Shown: piece by piece, positions 43,290-50,553 of the stretch
Position numbering within the stretch: the stretch's first letter is position 1
Layout: each line of letters starts with the position of its first letter
Assembly: GCF_900067135.1 (NCBI RefSeq)
Contig: NZ_FJUR01000001.1
Span: 3,103,501-3,167,500, forward strand
DNA: 64,000 bases
Source: Rhizobium sp. 9140
GTDB taxonomy: Bacteria > Pseudomonadota > Alphaproteobacteria > Rhizobiales > Rhizobiaceae
Direction: 5' to 3'
Position numbers and translations under genes: made by a program
The notes under the pieces: generated by a model
What the model saw: the letters and a program-made list of their open reading frames with translations, nothing else
The model's database searches: none
What the model was told of the DNA's origin: nothing

Positions 43290-44786
43290 TTATAGGGGAA
43301 GCCGCACGAGGGCCGTGACACCCGCAGCGAGATATTCCACTTTCACAGAACTGCCCATGACCTTGTCGAGGCTCCGCTCGATCAGAATGGACCCAAAGCC
43401 GCGCCGGCCGGGCTGCTTCACCGCGGGGCCACCGACTTCCGTCCAGGTCAGGTTAAGGATACGCCCCGTCTCTTCCTGATGACCGCGCGCCGTAATGACA
43501 ATACGCCCGTCTGCCACCGAAAGAGCACCGTATTTATAGGCATTCGTCGCCAGTTCGTGCAAAACGAGGCCAAGGCCGACAGCCTGATCGGGGCCGAGAA
43601 GGATCTCGTCCTTATGGATTTCGATCTGTGCCTCGTAGTCGCGCACATGCGGAGACAGCTGCTTCTTGAGCAGGGCCGACAACCGGATCTCGCCCCATTC
43701 GTGGTCGGAGAGCAGACCATGGGCCTCGGAGATCGCCTGAAGGCGTCCGGCGAAGGCCGTCATGAACTCCTGCGGATCGCTCGTCTGCCGCAGGGTCTGT
43801 CGGGCCAGCGACTGGAGCATGGCCAGCGTGTTCTTGACCCGGTGATTGAGCTCCCGCAGAAGCAGACGCGTGCGCTGCGTCGTGGACTGTTCGGCCGTCA
43901 CGTCGATATTGACGCCGAGAAAGCTCTTCGGCTTGCCCAAGGCGTCGCGCTCGTGCACCCGCCCACGCCCCAGCACCCAGCGGCCCGTCGTCTCGATGCG
44001 AAACGTGCTGGCATATTCCGCATCTTCGGTCATCGCCGCGCGCAGATTGTCCAGCATTCCGGCCCGATCTTCCGGGTGAATAAAACCGATGATGTCGCGC
44101 GCGCTCATCGTCGTCGCGGTCACGCCGAACATCCGCGACATCGCCGCATTGCAGGTCACCTGTCCCGTCTCCGCATCCCAGAGCCAGCTGCCGACATTCG
44201 CAGCCTCCAGCGCTTGCGCATGCCGCTTCTCGTCGCGCGAGAGTACCTCGGCACGCGCAGCGCGAGCGCGCGCATCCTCCTTGAAACTCATCAGGCGCGA
44301 TGCGATCCGCGCCAGACGCTGCAACTGCGCCGTCAGCGCCGCCGGCACGTCGAGGCGCGGCACCCGGTCGATGACGCAGACCATGCCCACAGCATGCCCC
44401 TCGACCAGCAGCGGCGCACCGGCATAAAAGCGCACCCCATCCGCAACGCAGGGCTGTGTGGCAAACCGGGGATCGCTGGCCGCATCCCGCACGACAAAAG
44501 GTGCAGGCGGATGGGTCGCCACTGCATGCGCGCCGAAACAGGTGAAGGCGTCAATCTCGGAAAGGTCGGTGCCGACACGGGCGATCACCCATTCGCGCCG
44601 GTCGTCGATGAGGGTCAGGAGCGCCACGGGTGCGTCGAAGATGCCGGCGGCAACCTCCACGACTTCCTGGAATTCGGCCGACATACCGAGACGTCCCGGT
44701 TGAAGCGACCGCAGGGCAGCAAGCCTGCCCTGATCCAGAATGATCGCAGGGATATCTGGCAGCAAATCCGGTTTCGTCTCAGTCAT
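43290..44786 (-). CDS. GAF-PAS HWE-family sensor histidine kinase
   Basis: A 498-residue cytoplasmic kinase with no membrane span. Its parts are a GAF domain (about residues 30-165, FQEVVEVAAGIFDAPVALLTLIDD), a PAS domain (about 190-315, AANVGSWLWDAETGQVTCNAAMSRMFG) and an HWE kinase core. The phospho-acceptor His is in LRELNHRVKNTLAMLQSL (about residue 314), the N-box is VLHELATNAYKYGALS, and the W-x-E is in LTWTEVGG. HWE kinases phosphorylate PhyR in the general stress response, and this one lies beside ecfG. The PAS could bind flavin, but I do not see the LOV Cys motif. The start MTETKPDLLPD at 44786 is chosen over an upstream ATG. Confidence 0.9.
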   Translation of the reverse strand: MTETKPDLLPDIPAIILDQGRLAALRSLQPGRLGMSAEFQEVVEVAAGIFDAPVALLTLIDDRREWVIARVGTDLSEIDAFTCFGAHAVATHPPAPFVVRDAASDPRFATQPCVADGVRFYAGAPLLVEGHAVGMVCVIDRVPRLDVPAALTAQLQRLARIASRLMSFKEDARARAARAEVLSRDEKRHAQALEAANVGSWLWDAETGQVTCNAAMSRMFGVTATTMSARDIIGFIHPEDRAGMLDNLRAAMTEDAEYASTFRIETTGRWVLGRGRVHERDALGKPKSFLGVNIDVTAEQSTTQRTRLLLRELNHRVKNTLAMLQSLARQTLRQTSDPQEFMTAFAGRLQAISEAHGLLSDHEWGEIRLSALLKKQLSPHVRDYEAQIEIHKDEILLGPDQAVGLGLVLHELATNAYKYGALSVADGRIVITARGHQEETGRILNLTWTEVGGPAVKQPGRRGFGSILIERSLDKVMGSSVKVEYLAAGVTALVRLPL

Positions 44787-44898
44787 CAATACTCGCCTGC
44801 GGCATCCCCAGGACCGAATGGATGGTCCGCGGAGTTGAATCGGTTCGACCGGAATCTGCATGATCCTGCGCGCGACAGCAATGGTGAAAGGCGCAAGG

Positions 44899-44930
44899 TT
44901 AAAAAATCGGCGCGTCCGAAAACGCGCCGA
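44899..44930 (-). terminator. Intrinsic terminator of nepR-ecfG
   Basis: TCGGCGCG and CGCGCCGA form an 8-bp stem and are followed on the minus strand by TTTTTT. It lies 25 bases after the ecfG stop. Confidence 0.9.
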
Positions 44931-44954
44931 CAGATATTGGGTGGTCAGTTAGGC

Positions 44955-45521
44955 TCAGGAAACGAAGGCGCGGGACGTCAGCGGCGCAGATGTCGCATCC
45001 GGCCCATATTCGTTCTCGCCCGTCACCTGCAGAATATCCGACAGGCGCTGGCGGGCACGGTTCACGCGGCTCTTGATGGTGCCGAGAGCGCAACCGCAGA
45101 TCTCCGCGGCTTCCTCGTAGGAAAAGCCAGAGGCGCCGACGAGAATGATAGCTTCACGCTGGTCCGGCGGCAGCATATTCAGCGCGCGCTTGAAATCCTG
45201 CAGGTCCAGCGAACCGTATTGCGACGGATGCTGGGCGAGCGACTCCGTGAAGAAACCGTCGCTGTCCTGCACCTCGCGGCCGCGCTTGCGCATCTGGCTG
45301 TAAAGCTCGTTGCGCAGGATCGTGAACAGCCAAGCCTTCATGTTGGTGCCCATCTCGAAGTGATCCTGTTTGGCCCAGGCCTTCATGATCGTGTCCTGCA
45401 CCAGATCGTCGGCGCGATCGTGACGACCGATCAGGGACATGGCAAAAGCGCGCAGGCTCGGCAGGGCGGCCAGCATTTCGCGCTTGAAGCTGGGTTCTTC
45501 AGCCGGCATCTTCGTACTCAT
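44955..45521 (-). CDS. ecfG: General stress ECF sigma factor EcfG
   Basis: A 188-residue ECF sigma factor of the EcfG (ECF15) group. Sigma region 2 is LPSLRAFAMSLIGRHDRADDLVQDTIMKAWAK with WLFTILRNELYSQMRKR; region 4 is LPPDQREAIILVGASGFSYEEAAEICGCALGTIKSRVNRARQ. It directs RNA polymerase to GGAAC-N16/17-CGTT promoters, several of which lie in this window. NepR holds it inactive until PhyR~P binds NepR. Its start overlaps nepR by four bases. Confidence 0.96.
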   Translation of the reverse strand: MSTKMPAEEPSFKREMLAALPSLRAFAMSLIGRHDRADDLVQDTIMKAWAKQDHFEMGTNMKAWLFTILRNELYSQMRKRGREVQDSDGFFTESLAQHPSQYGSLDLQDFKRALNMLPPDQREAIILVGASGFSYEEAAEICGCALGTIKSRVNRARQRLSDILQVTGENEYGPDATSAPLTSRAFVS

Positions 45522-45712
45522 TTCGCACCATCCGGAACGTGACGACGCTCGACTGCGTCGAGTTGCTCGAGGAGATCCAGAAAACGATCGGGAATGGCTT
45601 CTTCCTGTACGGAAACATATAGCGCGCGTAACTTCGTCGCGATCTGCGCATGTGGATTATCGGACCGGACCGGCTCGCCGGCTCCGGAACTTGCCCCAGT
45701 TTTATCGGTCAT
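45518..45712 (-). CDS. nepR: NepR anti-sigma factor
   Basis: A 64-residue protein with the NepR core: HAQIATKLRALYVSVQEEAIPDRFLDLLEQLD, the two helices that bind EcfG or phosphorylated PhyR. The Ser/Gly-rich N-terminus is typical. An in-frame frame continues upstream to 45859, but the ATG at 45712 gives the family length. It is divergent from phyR across 140 bases and translationally coupled to ecfG. Confidence 0.95.
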   Translation of the reverse strand: MTDKTGASSGAGEPVRSDNPHAQIATKLRALYVSVQEEAIPDRFLDLLEQLDAVERRHVPDGAK

Positions 45713-45747
45713 GAATACGAAATACCTCGCGTGGTGATCGCACCCTA

Positions 45748-45772
45748 AATGCATGACGGAAAAATTTGTTCC
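45748..45772 (-). promoter_or_regulatory. Probable EcfG-type promoter of nepR-ecfG (GGAAC-N16-CATT)
   Basis: On the minus strand GGAAC (45772-45768) is followed 16 bases later by CATT (45751-45748), one base off the CGTT consensus. The nepR ATG is 36 bases downstream. It implies that EcfG activates its own operon. Confidence 0.6.
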
Positions 45773-45778
45773 CGTAAC

Positions 45779-45803
45779 GGAACCTTTTTTTTGGATCAAC
45801 GTT
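45779..45803 (+). promoter_or_regulatory. EcfG-type promoter of phyR (GGAAC-N16-CGTT)
   Basis: GGAAC at 45779-45783 and CGTT at 45800-45803, separated by 16 bases, match the EcfG consensus exactly. The phyR ATG is 50 bases downstream. Positive feedback on phyR is known in other Alphaproteobacteria. Confidence 0.8.
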
Positions 45804-45852
45804 CCCATAACTGTCATGGCCAAGATTTCGGCCGGATTGAGGGAGTTTTTGA

Positions 45853-46812
45853 ATGTCATTGTCCACCCGGATCGCTCCGTTCCTGCCCTATCTGCGCCGG
45901 TATTCCCGCGCCCTGACGGGGTCCCAGACCTCGGGCGATGCCTATGTCGCCGCCGTTCTGGAAGCGCTGATCTCGGATATGTCGATTTTCCCGGAAGCGA
46001 GCAGCGACCGCGTCGCGCTGTTTCAGCTTTACACCAAGCTGTTCGGATCCTCTTCGGTCCTCATTCCGGAGCCGGTATCGCCCTTCGCATGGGAGAAACG
46101 CGCCTCCATCAATCTGGCATCCGTGTCTCCCCTCGCCCGTCAGGCTTTCCTGCTGGTGTCCGTCGAGGGCTTCCGCACCAGCGAAGCCGCTGAAGTTCTC
46201 GGTACGTCGGAAAGCGGCATGGCGCAACTGATCGAGCGGGCGTCCGAGGAAATCTCCCGTCAGGTGGCGACCGACATCATGATCATCGAAGACGAACCGC
46301 TGATCGCGATCGATATCGAGCAGATGGTCGAAAGCCTCGGCCACCGCGTCACGGGCATCGCGCGCACGCGCGACGAGGCGGTCGCTCTTTTCAACGCGAC
46401 GCAGCCGAGCATGGTGCTCGCCGACATCCAGCTGGCCGATGGCAGCTCGGGCATCGATGCGGTGAACGAGATCCTGCGCAGCGCAGCCATTCCCGTCATC
46501 TTCATCACCGCCTTCCCGGAACGTCTGCTGACAGGCGAGCGTCCCGAACCGACCTTCCTCGTGACGAAGCCGTTCAATCCCGACATGGTCAAGGCGCTGA
46601 TCAGTCAGGCCCTGTTCTTCAACGAATCGACCCAGGCGGCTGCCTGGGGATTCGCAGCACATGCCTGCACCGCCTCTTCGAGCCGCGCCTTTCCGGGCGC
46701 GGCTTTTCTCATCGGTCGATCAAGCCGGCATCGTCGCAACATCATAACAATGATGGAACGGACCCGGCTTTGCCTCGTTAACGCGTCAGCCGCCCCGTAT
46801 TGTAGTGAATGA
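45853..46812 (+). CDS. phyR: PhyR anti-anti-sigma response regulator with a read-through C-terminus
   Basis: The first about 264 residues are a full PhyR: sigma-like domain (MSLSTRIAPFLPYLRRYSRA to about 125) and receiver domain with Asp191 as phospho-acceptor (VLADIQLADGSSGIDAV) and the late Lys in FLVTKPF. Phosphorylated PhyR binds NepR and frees EcfG. Family members end just after ALFF plus a few residues, near 264-266. Here codon 265 is TGG, where a TGA would give the usual end, and the frame continues 54 residues. That tail crosses a terminator hairpin (46681-46707) and the promoter of the next gene. I infer stop-codon loss; a sequencing error is the alternative. GAGGGAG lies ahead of the start. 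Confidence 0.92.
   Translation: MSLSTRIAPFLPYLRRYSRALTGSQTSGDAYVAAVLEALISDMSIFPEASSDRVALFQLYTKLFGSSSVLIPEPVSPFAWEKRASINLASVSPLARQAFLLVSVEGFRTSEAAEVLGTSESGMAQLIERASEEISRQVATDIMIIEDEPLIAIDIEQMVESLGHRVTGIARTRDEAVALFNATQPSMVLADIQLADGSSGIDAVNEILRSAAIPVIFITAFPERLLTGERPEPTFLVTKPFNPDMVKALISQALFFNESTQAAAWGFAAHACTASSSRAFPGAAFLIGRSSRHRRNIITMMERTRLCLVNASAAPYCSE
46681..46707 (+). terminator. Intrinsic terminator of phyR, inside the extended frame
   Basis: AGCCGCGCC and GGCGCGGCT form a 9-bp stem with a 6-base loop, followed by TTTTC. It lies 34 bases after codon 265, where the stop of phyR would be expected. Confidence 0.8.
46755..46779 (+). promoter_or_regulatory. EcfG-type promoter of the downstream HWE kinase
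   Basis: GGAAC at 46755-46759 and CGTT at 46776-46779 are 16 bases apart, an exact consensus match. The kinase start is 47 bases downstream. It lies within the phyR read-through frame. Confidence 0.78.
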
Positions 46813-46825
46813 AGAGGCATCCCGC

Positions 46826-47857
46826 GTGACCAGCGCAAGCAGTTCAACATCTCCAGCCGGCAAGATGAACGCCGCCGAAGCTGGAGAGAGTATCGGACTG
46901 CTGGACCGCGTCGTGAAGAAAACCGGCGCAGGTTACATCTTCCAGTCCGAAGCTCTCGACATTCTTCTCTCCGGCAACCTGCCCGACCGCCTGAGCGGCT
47001 TTCTCTTCGAAAATGGCGACATCGGCGTTCTCGGCGATGAGGACGGCAACCGGCTGCTAGCCATGAAGAAAGCCGTTTACGACACAGCGGAAGCCGACTG
47101 CATGGAGGTCGAACTTCCCTCCTCCGCAGGCCTCATGACCTTCAGGATTGACCTAGAGCGGATTACCACACACGGCACGGATGGCATTCTCTCGGTCATC
47201 ACCGATATTTCGGAGACGCGTCACCGGGAACGTGTCCTGAAGACCCTCCTTCGGGAACTCAGCCACCGCTCCAAGAACCTGCTCGCCATCATCCAGGGTA
47301 TCGCGACCCAGACGGCGCGTCAGGCCCTGTCGCTTGAGAGTTTCATGGTCAAGTTCCGCGGACGCATCCAGTCGCTGGCCTATTCGCAGGATCTGGTGAC
47401 AGATTCCAGCTGGCGGGGAGCGTTCCTGTTCGCGCTGGCCGAAAAACAGTTCGCTGCCTATTGGTCGGAACCCCGCATGCCGATTGTCGCCACAGGCATC
47501 AATGCGCATCTTTCACCGAATGCCGCGCTCCACATCGGTCTCGCGTTGCATGAACTTATCGTCAATTCCGCCTCCCACGGCGCCATCGCCGCCGGCGTGA
47601 ATTCGCTGACGCTCGACTGCTTCGAGACGGTCTTCAATGACAAACGCGCCCTTGAGCTCGCCTGGATCGAACATCTTCCAGAGGCGGACCACACGCGCGA
47701 CCACGACGAGCCGAGCTTCGCCCGGACCGTGCTTGAACGCGTCGTGCCCATCGCCGTGGCCGGAAAGGCCCTCTACGTCACCTCTGCCGATCGGATCGAA
47801 TACCATCTGACGATTCCCGCGCACGAATACGAGATCCTCACCCCCGTCGAGGACTAG
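46826..47857 (+). CDS. HWE-family sensor histidine kinase linked to PhyR
   Basis: A 343-residue soluble kinase. A PAS-like sensor fills about residues 25-130 (LLDRVVKKTGAGYIFQSEALDILL), followed by the HWE core. The phospho-acceptor His is in LRELSHRSKNLLAIIQGIATQT (about residue 146), the N-box is ALHELIVNSASHGAI, and W-I-E is in LELAWIEHL. Kinases in this position feed phosphate to PhyR. GTG at 46826 with GAGG eight bases upstream is the likely start; a GTG at 46805 is an alternative. The C-terminal ATP region is short, as in other HWE kinases. Confidence 0.9.
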   Translation: MTSASSSTSPAGKMNAAEAGESIGLLDRVVKKTGAGYIFQSEALDILLSGNLPDRLSGFLFENGDIGVLGDEDGNRLLAMKKAVYDTAEADCMEVELPSSAGLMTFRIDLERITTHGTDGILSVITDISETRHRERVLKTLLRELSHRSKNLLAIIQGIATQTARQALSLESFMVKFRGRIQSLAYSQDLVTDSSWRGAFLFALAEKQFAAYWSEPRMPIVATGINAHLSPNAALHIGLALHELIVNSASHGAIAAGVNSLTLDCFETVFNDKRALELAWIEHLPEADHTRDHDEPSFARTVLERVVPIAVAGKALYVTSADRIEYHLTIPAHEYEILTPVED

Positions 47858-47939
47858 ACGAGGCCTTCATGCGATCTGGATATTATGAGCGCACTTTTGC
47901 GGACAGTGCGGCGCAATCGTGTGATTTTTTCTGAAGCTG

Positions 47940-48070
47940 AAAAAGAAACAGCCAGTGCCGGGGGGAGGCACTGGCTGTATTCGACAACTCACCGAGGGGG
48001 CATGTGAGTCGGAAGCCGGATATTCTTGGGTGGCTCTCATTGGGGGCGATGAGAGCCATGGTCCGGACAT
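47940..48070 (-). ncRNA. Candidate small RNA with three C-rich hairpin loops
   Basis: On the minus strand three perfect hairpins follow one another within about 120 bases. The first is GGCTCTCAT/ATGAGAGCC with loop CGCCCCCA; the second ACTCAC/GTGAGT with loop ATGCCCCCTCG; the third CAGCCAGTGC/GCACTGGCTG with a loop of seven Cs and one T type (CTCCCCCCG). The third is followed by TTTCTTTTT, an intrinsic terminator. All three loops carry five or six consecutive Cs. A near-consensus EcfG promoter lies just upstream. No protein-coding frame fits. C-rich loops in alphaproteobacterial sRNAs bind G-rich ribosome sites. The 5' end is an estimate. Confidence 0.65.
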
Positions 48071-48076
48071 TCAGTA

Positions 48077-48101
48077 AACACGCCGGCCAAGCATTGGTTC
48101 C
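48077..48101 (-). promoter_or_regulatory. Near-consensus EcfG promoter of the small RNA (GGAAC-N16-TGTT)
   Basis: On the minus strand GGAAC (48101-48097) is followed 16 bases later by TGTT (48080-48077), one base off CGTT. The spacing is the same as in the four other sites in the island, and the predicted RNA start would be about 48070. Confidence 0.45.
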
Positions 48102-48163
48102 CGGGCTCCATATCTTTTTTCAAAATTTTCTGACGCGCCGAGAAACAGGCGGGGGTCAGGCTT

Positions 48164-49741
48164 TCAGTCAGCCTCGAGCTCTGCCCGGTGACGGTACAGG
48201 CTGAGGAATTTTTCATAGTCGCGGTCGTAGACAGCCTGCATCGCGGGGTCGGGCTGGCGTGCGAAGCCGCCCGGGCTCATCGCTGCGCCGGCGGCCGCCA
48301 GATCGGCATGAACACCACCGGCAACGGAAGCGACCATCGCTGTTCCCAGCAGTACCGCATCCGTGGTTTCCGGCACCACGACACGGCAGCCCGTCGCATC
48401 GCTGTACAGGTCCATCAGCAGCGGGTTGCGCACATGGCCGCCTGTCACATGCAGCGTATCCACGTGATAGCCGGCATCCTTCATCATCGCGAGGATATGC
48501 CGCACGCCGAGCGCGATGGCGACGCAGGTTCGCCAGTAGAGCCGGCAAAGTGCGTCGAAAGAACTGTCGAGCGTCAGACCTGAGATGACGCCGCGCGCAT
48601 GCGGATCGGCAAGCGGCGAGCGGTTTCCATGGAAATCCGGCAGCACGTGCAGCCGCGCGGCGAAGTCCGTGCCGTAAGCCGCGCGCAGTTCCTGAACGCG
48701 CAGCACGATCCGCGCATGGATTTCCGCGTCCGGCTCGCCGCCGGCACTGTGGCTGCGCACCACATGGTCGAGCAGAGCCCCGGTCGCCGACTGTCCCCCT
48801 TCGATCAGCCATTGTCCGGGAAAACAGGCCTCGTAGTAGGGTCCCCACATGCCGAAGCCGGGGCGCATCTCGCGGGAGAACGCGACGACGCAACTCGATG
48901 TCCCCGCGATCAGCGCCAGTTGCCGCTCCAGCACCTCGGGTCGGCTGGCGAACTGACCCAGCACGCCGATAGCGCCGGCATAGGCATCGATGACTCCCGT
49001 CGCGACCCGGCACGCCTCGTGAAGCCCGAGATCAGCCGCAGCCTCCGCCGTCAGCACGCCGATTGCAGATCCGACGGGGCAAGCATCGGCCTGAAGGCTT
49101 CCGCGCTCCAGAAGGTCATGAAGTCCGATCACATCGAGAAAATCCCGCTGCCAGCCGCCGGCATGGCTGAGATAGTTCCATTTCGCCGTGAGCGTGCAGC
49201 GCGATCGCATCGTACTGCCCGTCGCCCGCCATGACATGAAGTCCGCGAGATCGAAGAGATAGCCGATCCGCTCCCACTGCTCCGGCAAGGTCTGCTTCAG
49301 CCAGAGGAGTTTGGGCATCTGCATTTCCGGCGACATGACGCTGCCGGAGTGACGAAGCACCGGATGCTCCGTCGCCGTGCAGGCATCCGCCTGCACCAGC
49401 GCACGATGGTCCAGCCAGACGATCGTGTCCCAGCGCGGATCGCCCTTGCGGTTGACCGACAGCGGCGCGCCGTTATGATCGCGCACGACAAGCGAGCATG
49501 TCGCATCGAAACCGATGGCGGCGATAGCTTCGGCCGGAACGCCCGCCTTGGCACGCGCCGTCTTCACGGCGATGCAGACGGCCGACCAGATATTTTCGGA
49601 ATCGTGCTCGGCGTGGTTTTCTTCCGGCCGGTTCATGAGGATCGGATAGTCCGCCCGCGCCAGAAGGCCACCAGCGGCATCGAAGATCCCCGCCCGCGCG
49701 CTGCCCGTGCCGATATCCACTGCGACGATCAGATCGCCCAT
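48164..49741 (-). CDS. FGGY-family pentulose/ribulose kinase
   Basis: A 525-residue sugar kinase: N-terminal ATPase-fold strand MGDLIVAVDIGTGSARAGIFD, WLDHRA in the sugar site, GTSSCVV phosphate loop, and TGGHVRNPLLMDLYSDATG near the C-terminus. It matches the FGGY D-ribulokinase-like subgroup (YpCarbK type) better than glycerol kinase or AraB. At the end of the sorbitol/mannitol operon it would phosphorylate a ketose made by the dehydrogenases upstream. The exact sugar cannot be told. The start has GGGTG upstream. Confidence 0.85.
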   Translation of the reverse strand: MGDLIVAVDIGTGSARAGIFDAAGGLLARADYPILMNRPEENHAEHDSENIWSAVCIAVKTARAKAGVPAEAIAAIGFDATCSLVVRDHNGAPLSVNRKGDPRWDTIVWLDHRALVQADACTATEHPVLRHSGSVMSPEMQMPKLLWLKQTLPEQWERIGYLFDLADFMSWRATGSTMRSRCTLTAKWNYLSHAGGWQRDFLDVIGLHDLLERGSLQADACPVGSAIGVLTAEAAADLGLHEACRVATGVIDAYAGAIGVLGQFASRPEVLERQLALIAGTSSCVVAFSREMRPGFGMWGPYYEACFPGQWLIEGGQSATGALLDHVVRSHSAGGEPDAEIHARIVLRVQELRAAYGTDFAARLHVLPDFHGNRSPLADPHARGVISGLTLDSSFDALCRLYWRTCVAIALGVRHILAMMKDAGYHVDTLHVTGGHVRNPLLMDLYSDATGCRVVVPETTDAVLLGTAMVASVAGGVHADLAAAGAAMSPGGFARQPDPAMQAVYDRDYEKFLSLYRHRAELEAD

Positions 49742-49856
49742 GTCGCACCCGTCATGTCACGCATGGTCGGCCAGGCTCCGGACAACGAACAGGCGCGCGG
49801 CGCTGTCCGAAGGCTCGCCGGTGTCGCAAGGTCGATGCTGGAAGCGATGCGGTGCG

Positions 49857-50546
49857 TCAGCCTGGGTGTCCATCCCGCTTTTGTTCTTTGGCCACAAGAT
49901 GGATGAGTTCGCGCATATCGTCAAACACCGCATCCGGCTGAAGCGCACGAATGGCGCCGAGATGCCGCTCGGTGCGGGCATGCGAGGCGCCCGTGAAGGC
50001 AAAGACGCGCATGCCGGCAGCTTTCGCCGCCACGACTCCCGCCGGGCTATCCTCAATGACGATGCATTTTTCCGGCGCCACGCCCATAACGCCCGCTGCA
50101 TGCAGGAAGAGGTCGGGGGCCGGCTTGCCGTTGGTGACCATGGTCGCGCTGAAGATATGCGGGTCCAGCCGGTCGATGAGCCCGGTAATTGTCAGCGACA
50201 GGCGGATGCGCTCCATCTGGCTCGACGACGCGACGCAGCGCGGCACATCCAGATGGTCGAGAACACCGGCGATCCCGGCAATCGGCTGCAGTTCCGTTTC
50301 GAACCGTTGGTAAAGATCCCGCCGCATGTCTTCCAGAAACGGCTCGTCCACATGCAGCCCGAAGTCGTCATGCAGGATCTTCGTCATCGTCATCAGGCTC
50401 TTGCCGAGAAACCGCTCGGTGGCTTCCTCGGCATCCATCTCGACACCGGCGGTGCGCAGCACCCGTACCAGCACATCGAGAGACAAGGGCTCGCTGTCGA
50501 CCAGCACGCCATCGCAATCGAAGATGACAAGTTCGGGTGCGGCCAT
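49857..50546 (-). CDS. HAD-family sugar phosphatase
   Basis: A 229-residue HAD hydrolase, subfamily IA: motif I FDCDGVLVDSEP, motif II ASSS, motif III Lys in NGKPAPDLF, and motif IV IEDSPAGVVAAKAAG. It resembles beta-phosphoglucomutase-like and sugar-phosphate phosphatases. It lies 8 bases after mtlK, in the polyol operon, as in other rhizobial smo loci. It may remove phosphate from a sugar-phosphate side product. GGAG is 10 bases before the ATG. Confidence 0.85.
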   Translation of the reverse strand: MAAPELVIFDCDGVLVDSEPLSLDVLVRVLRTAGVEMDAEEATERFLGKSLMTMTKILHDDFGLHVDEPFLEDMRRDLYQRFETELQPIAGIAGVLDHLDVPRCVASSSQMERIRLSLTITGLIDRLDPHIFSATMVTNGKPAPDLFLHAAGVMGVAPEKCIVIEDSPAGVVAAKAAGMRVFAFTGASHARTERHLGAIRALQPDAVFDDMRELIHLVAKEQKRDGHPG

Positions 50547-50553
50547 GATGATC

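Noticed and set aside
47867..48070. Minus-strand frame of 67 codons over the hairpin region
   Set aside because: Low-complexity Pro/Cys-rich translation with no ribosome site; three perfect hairpins explain the sequence better.
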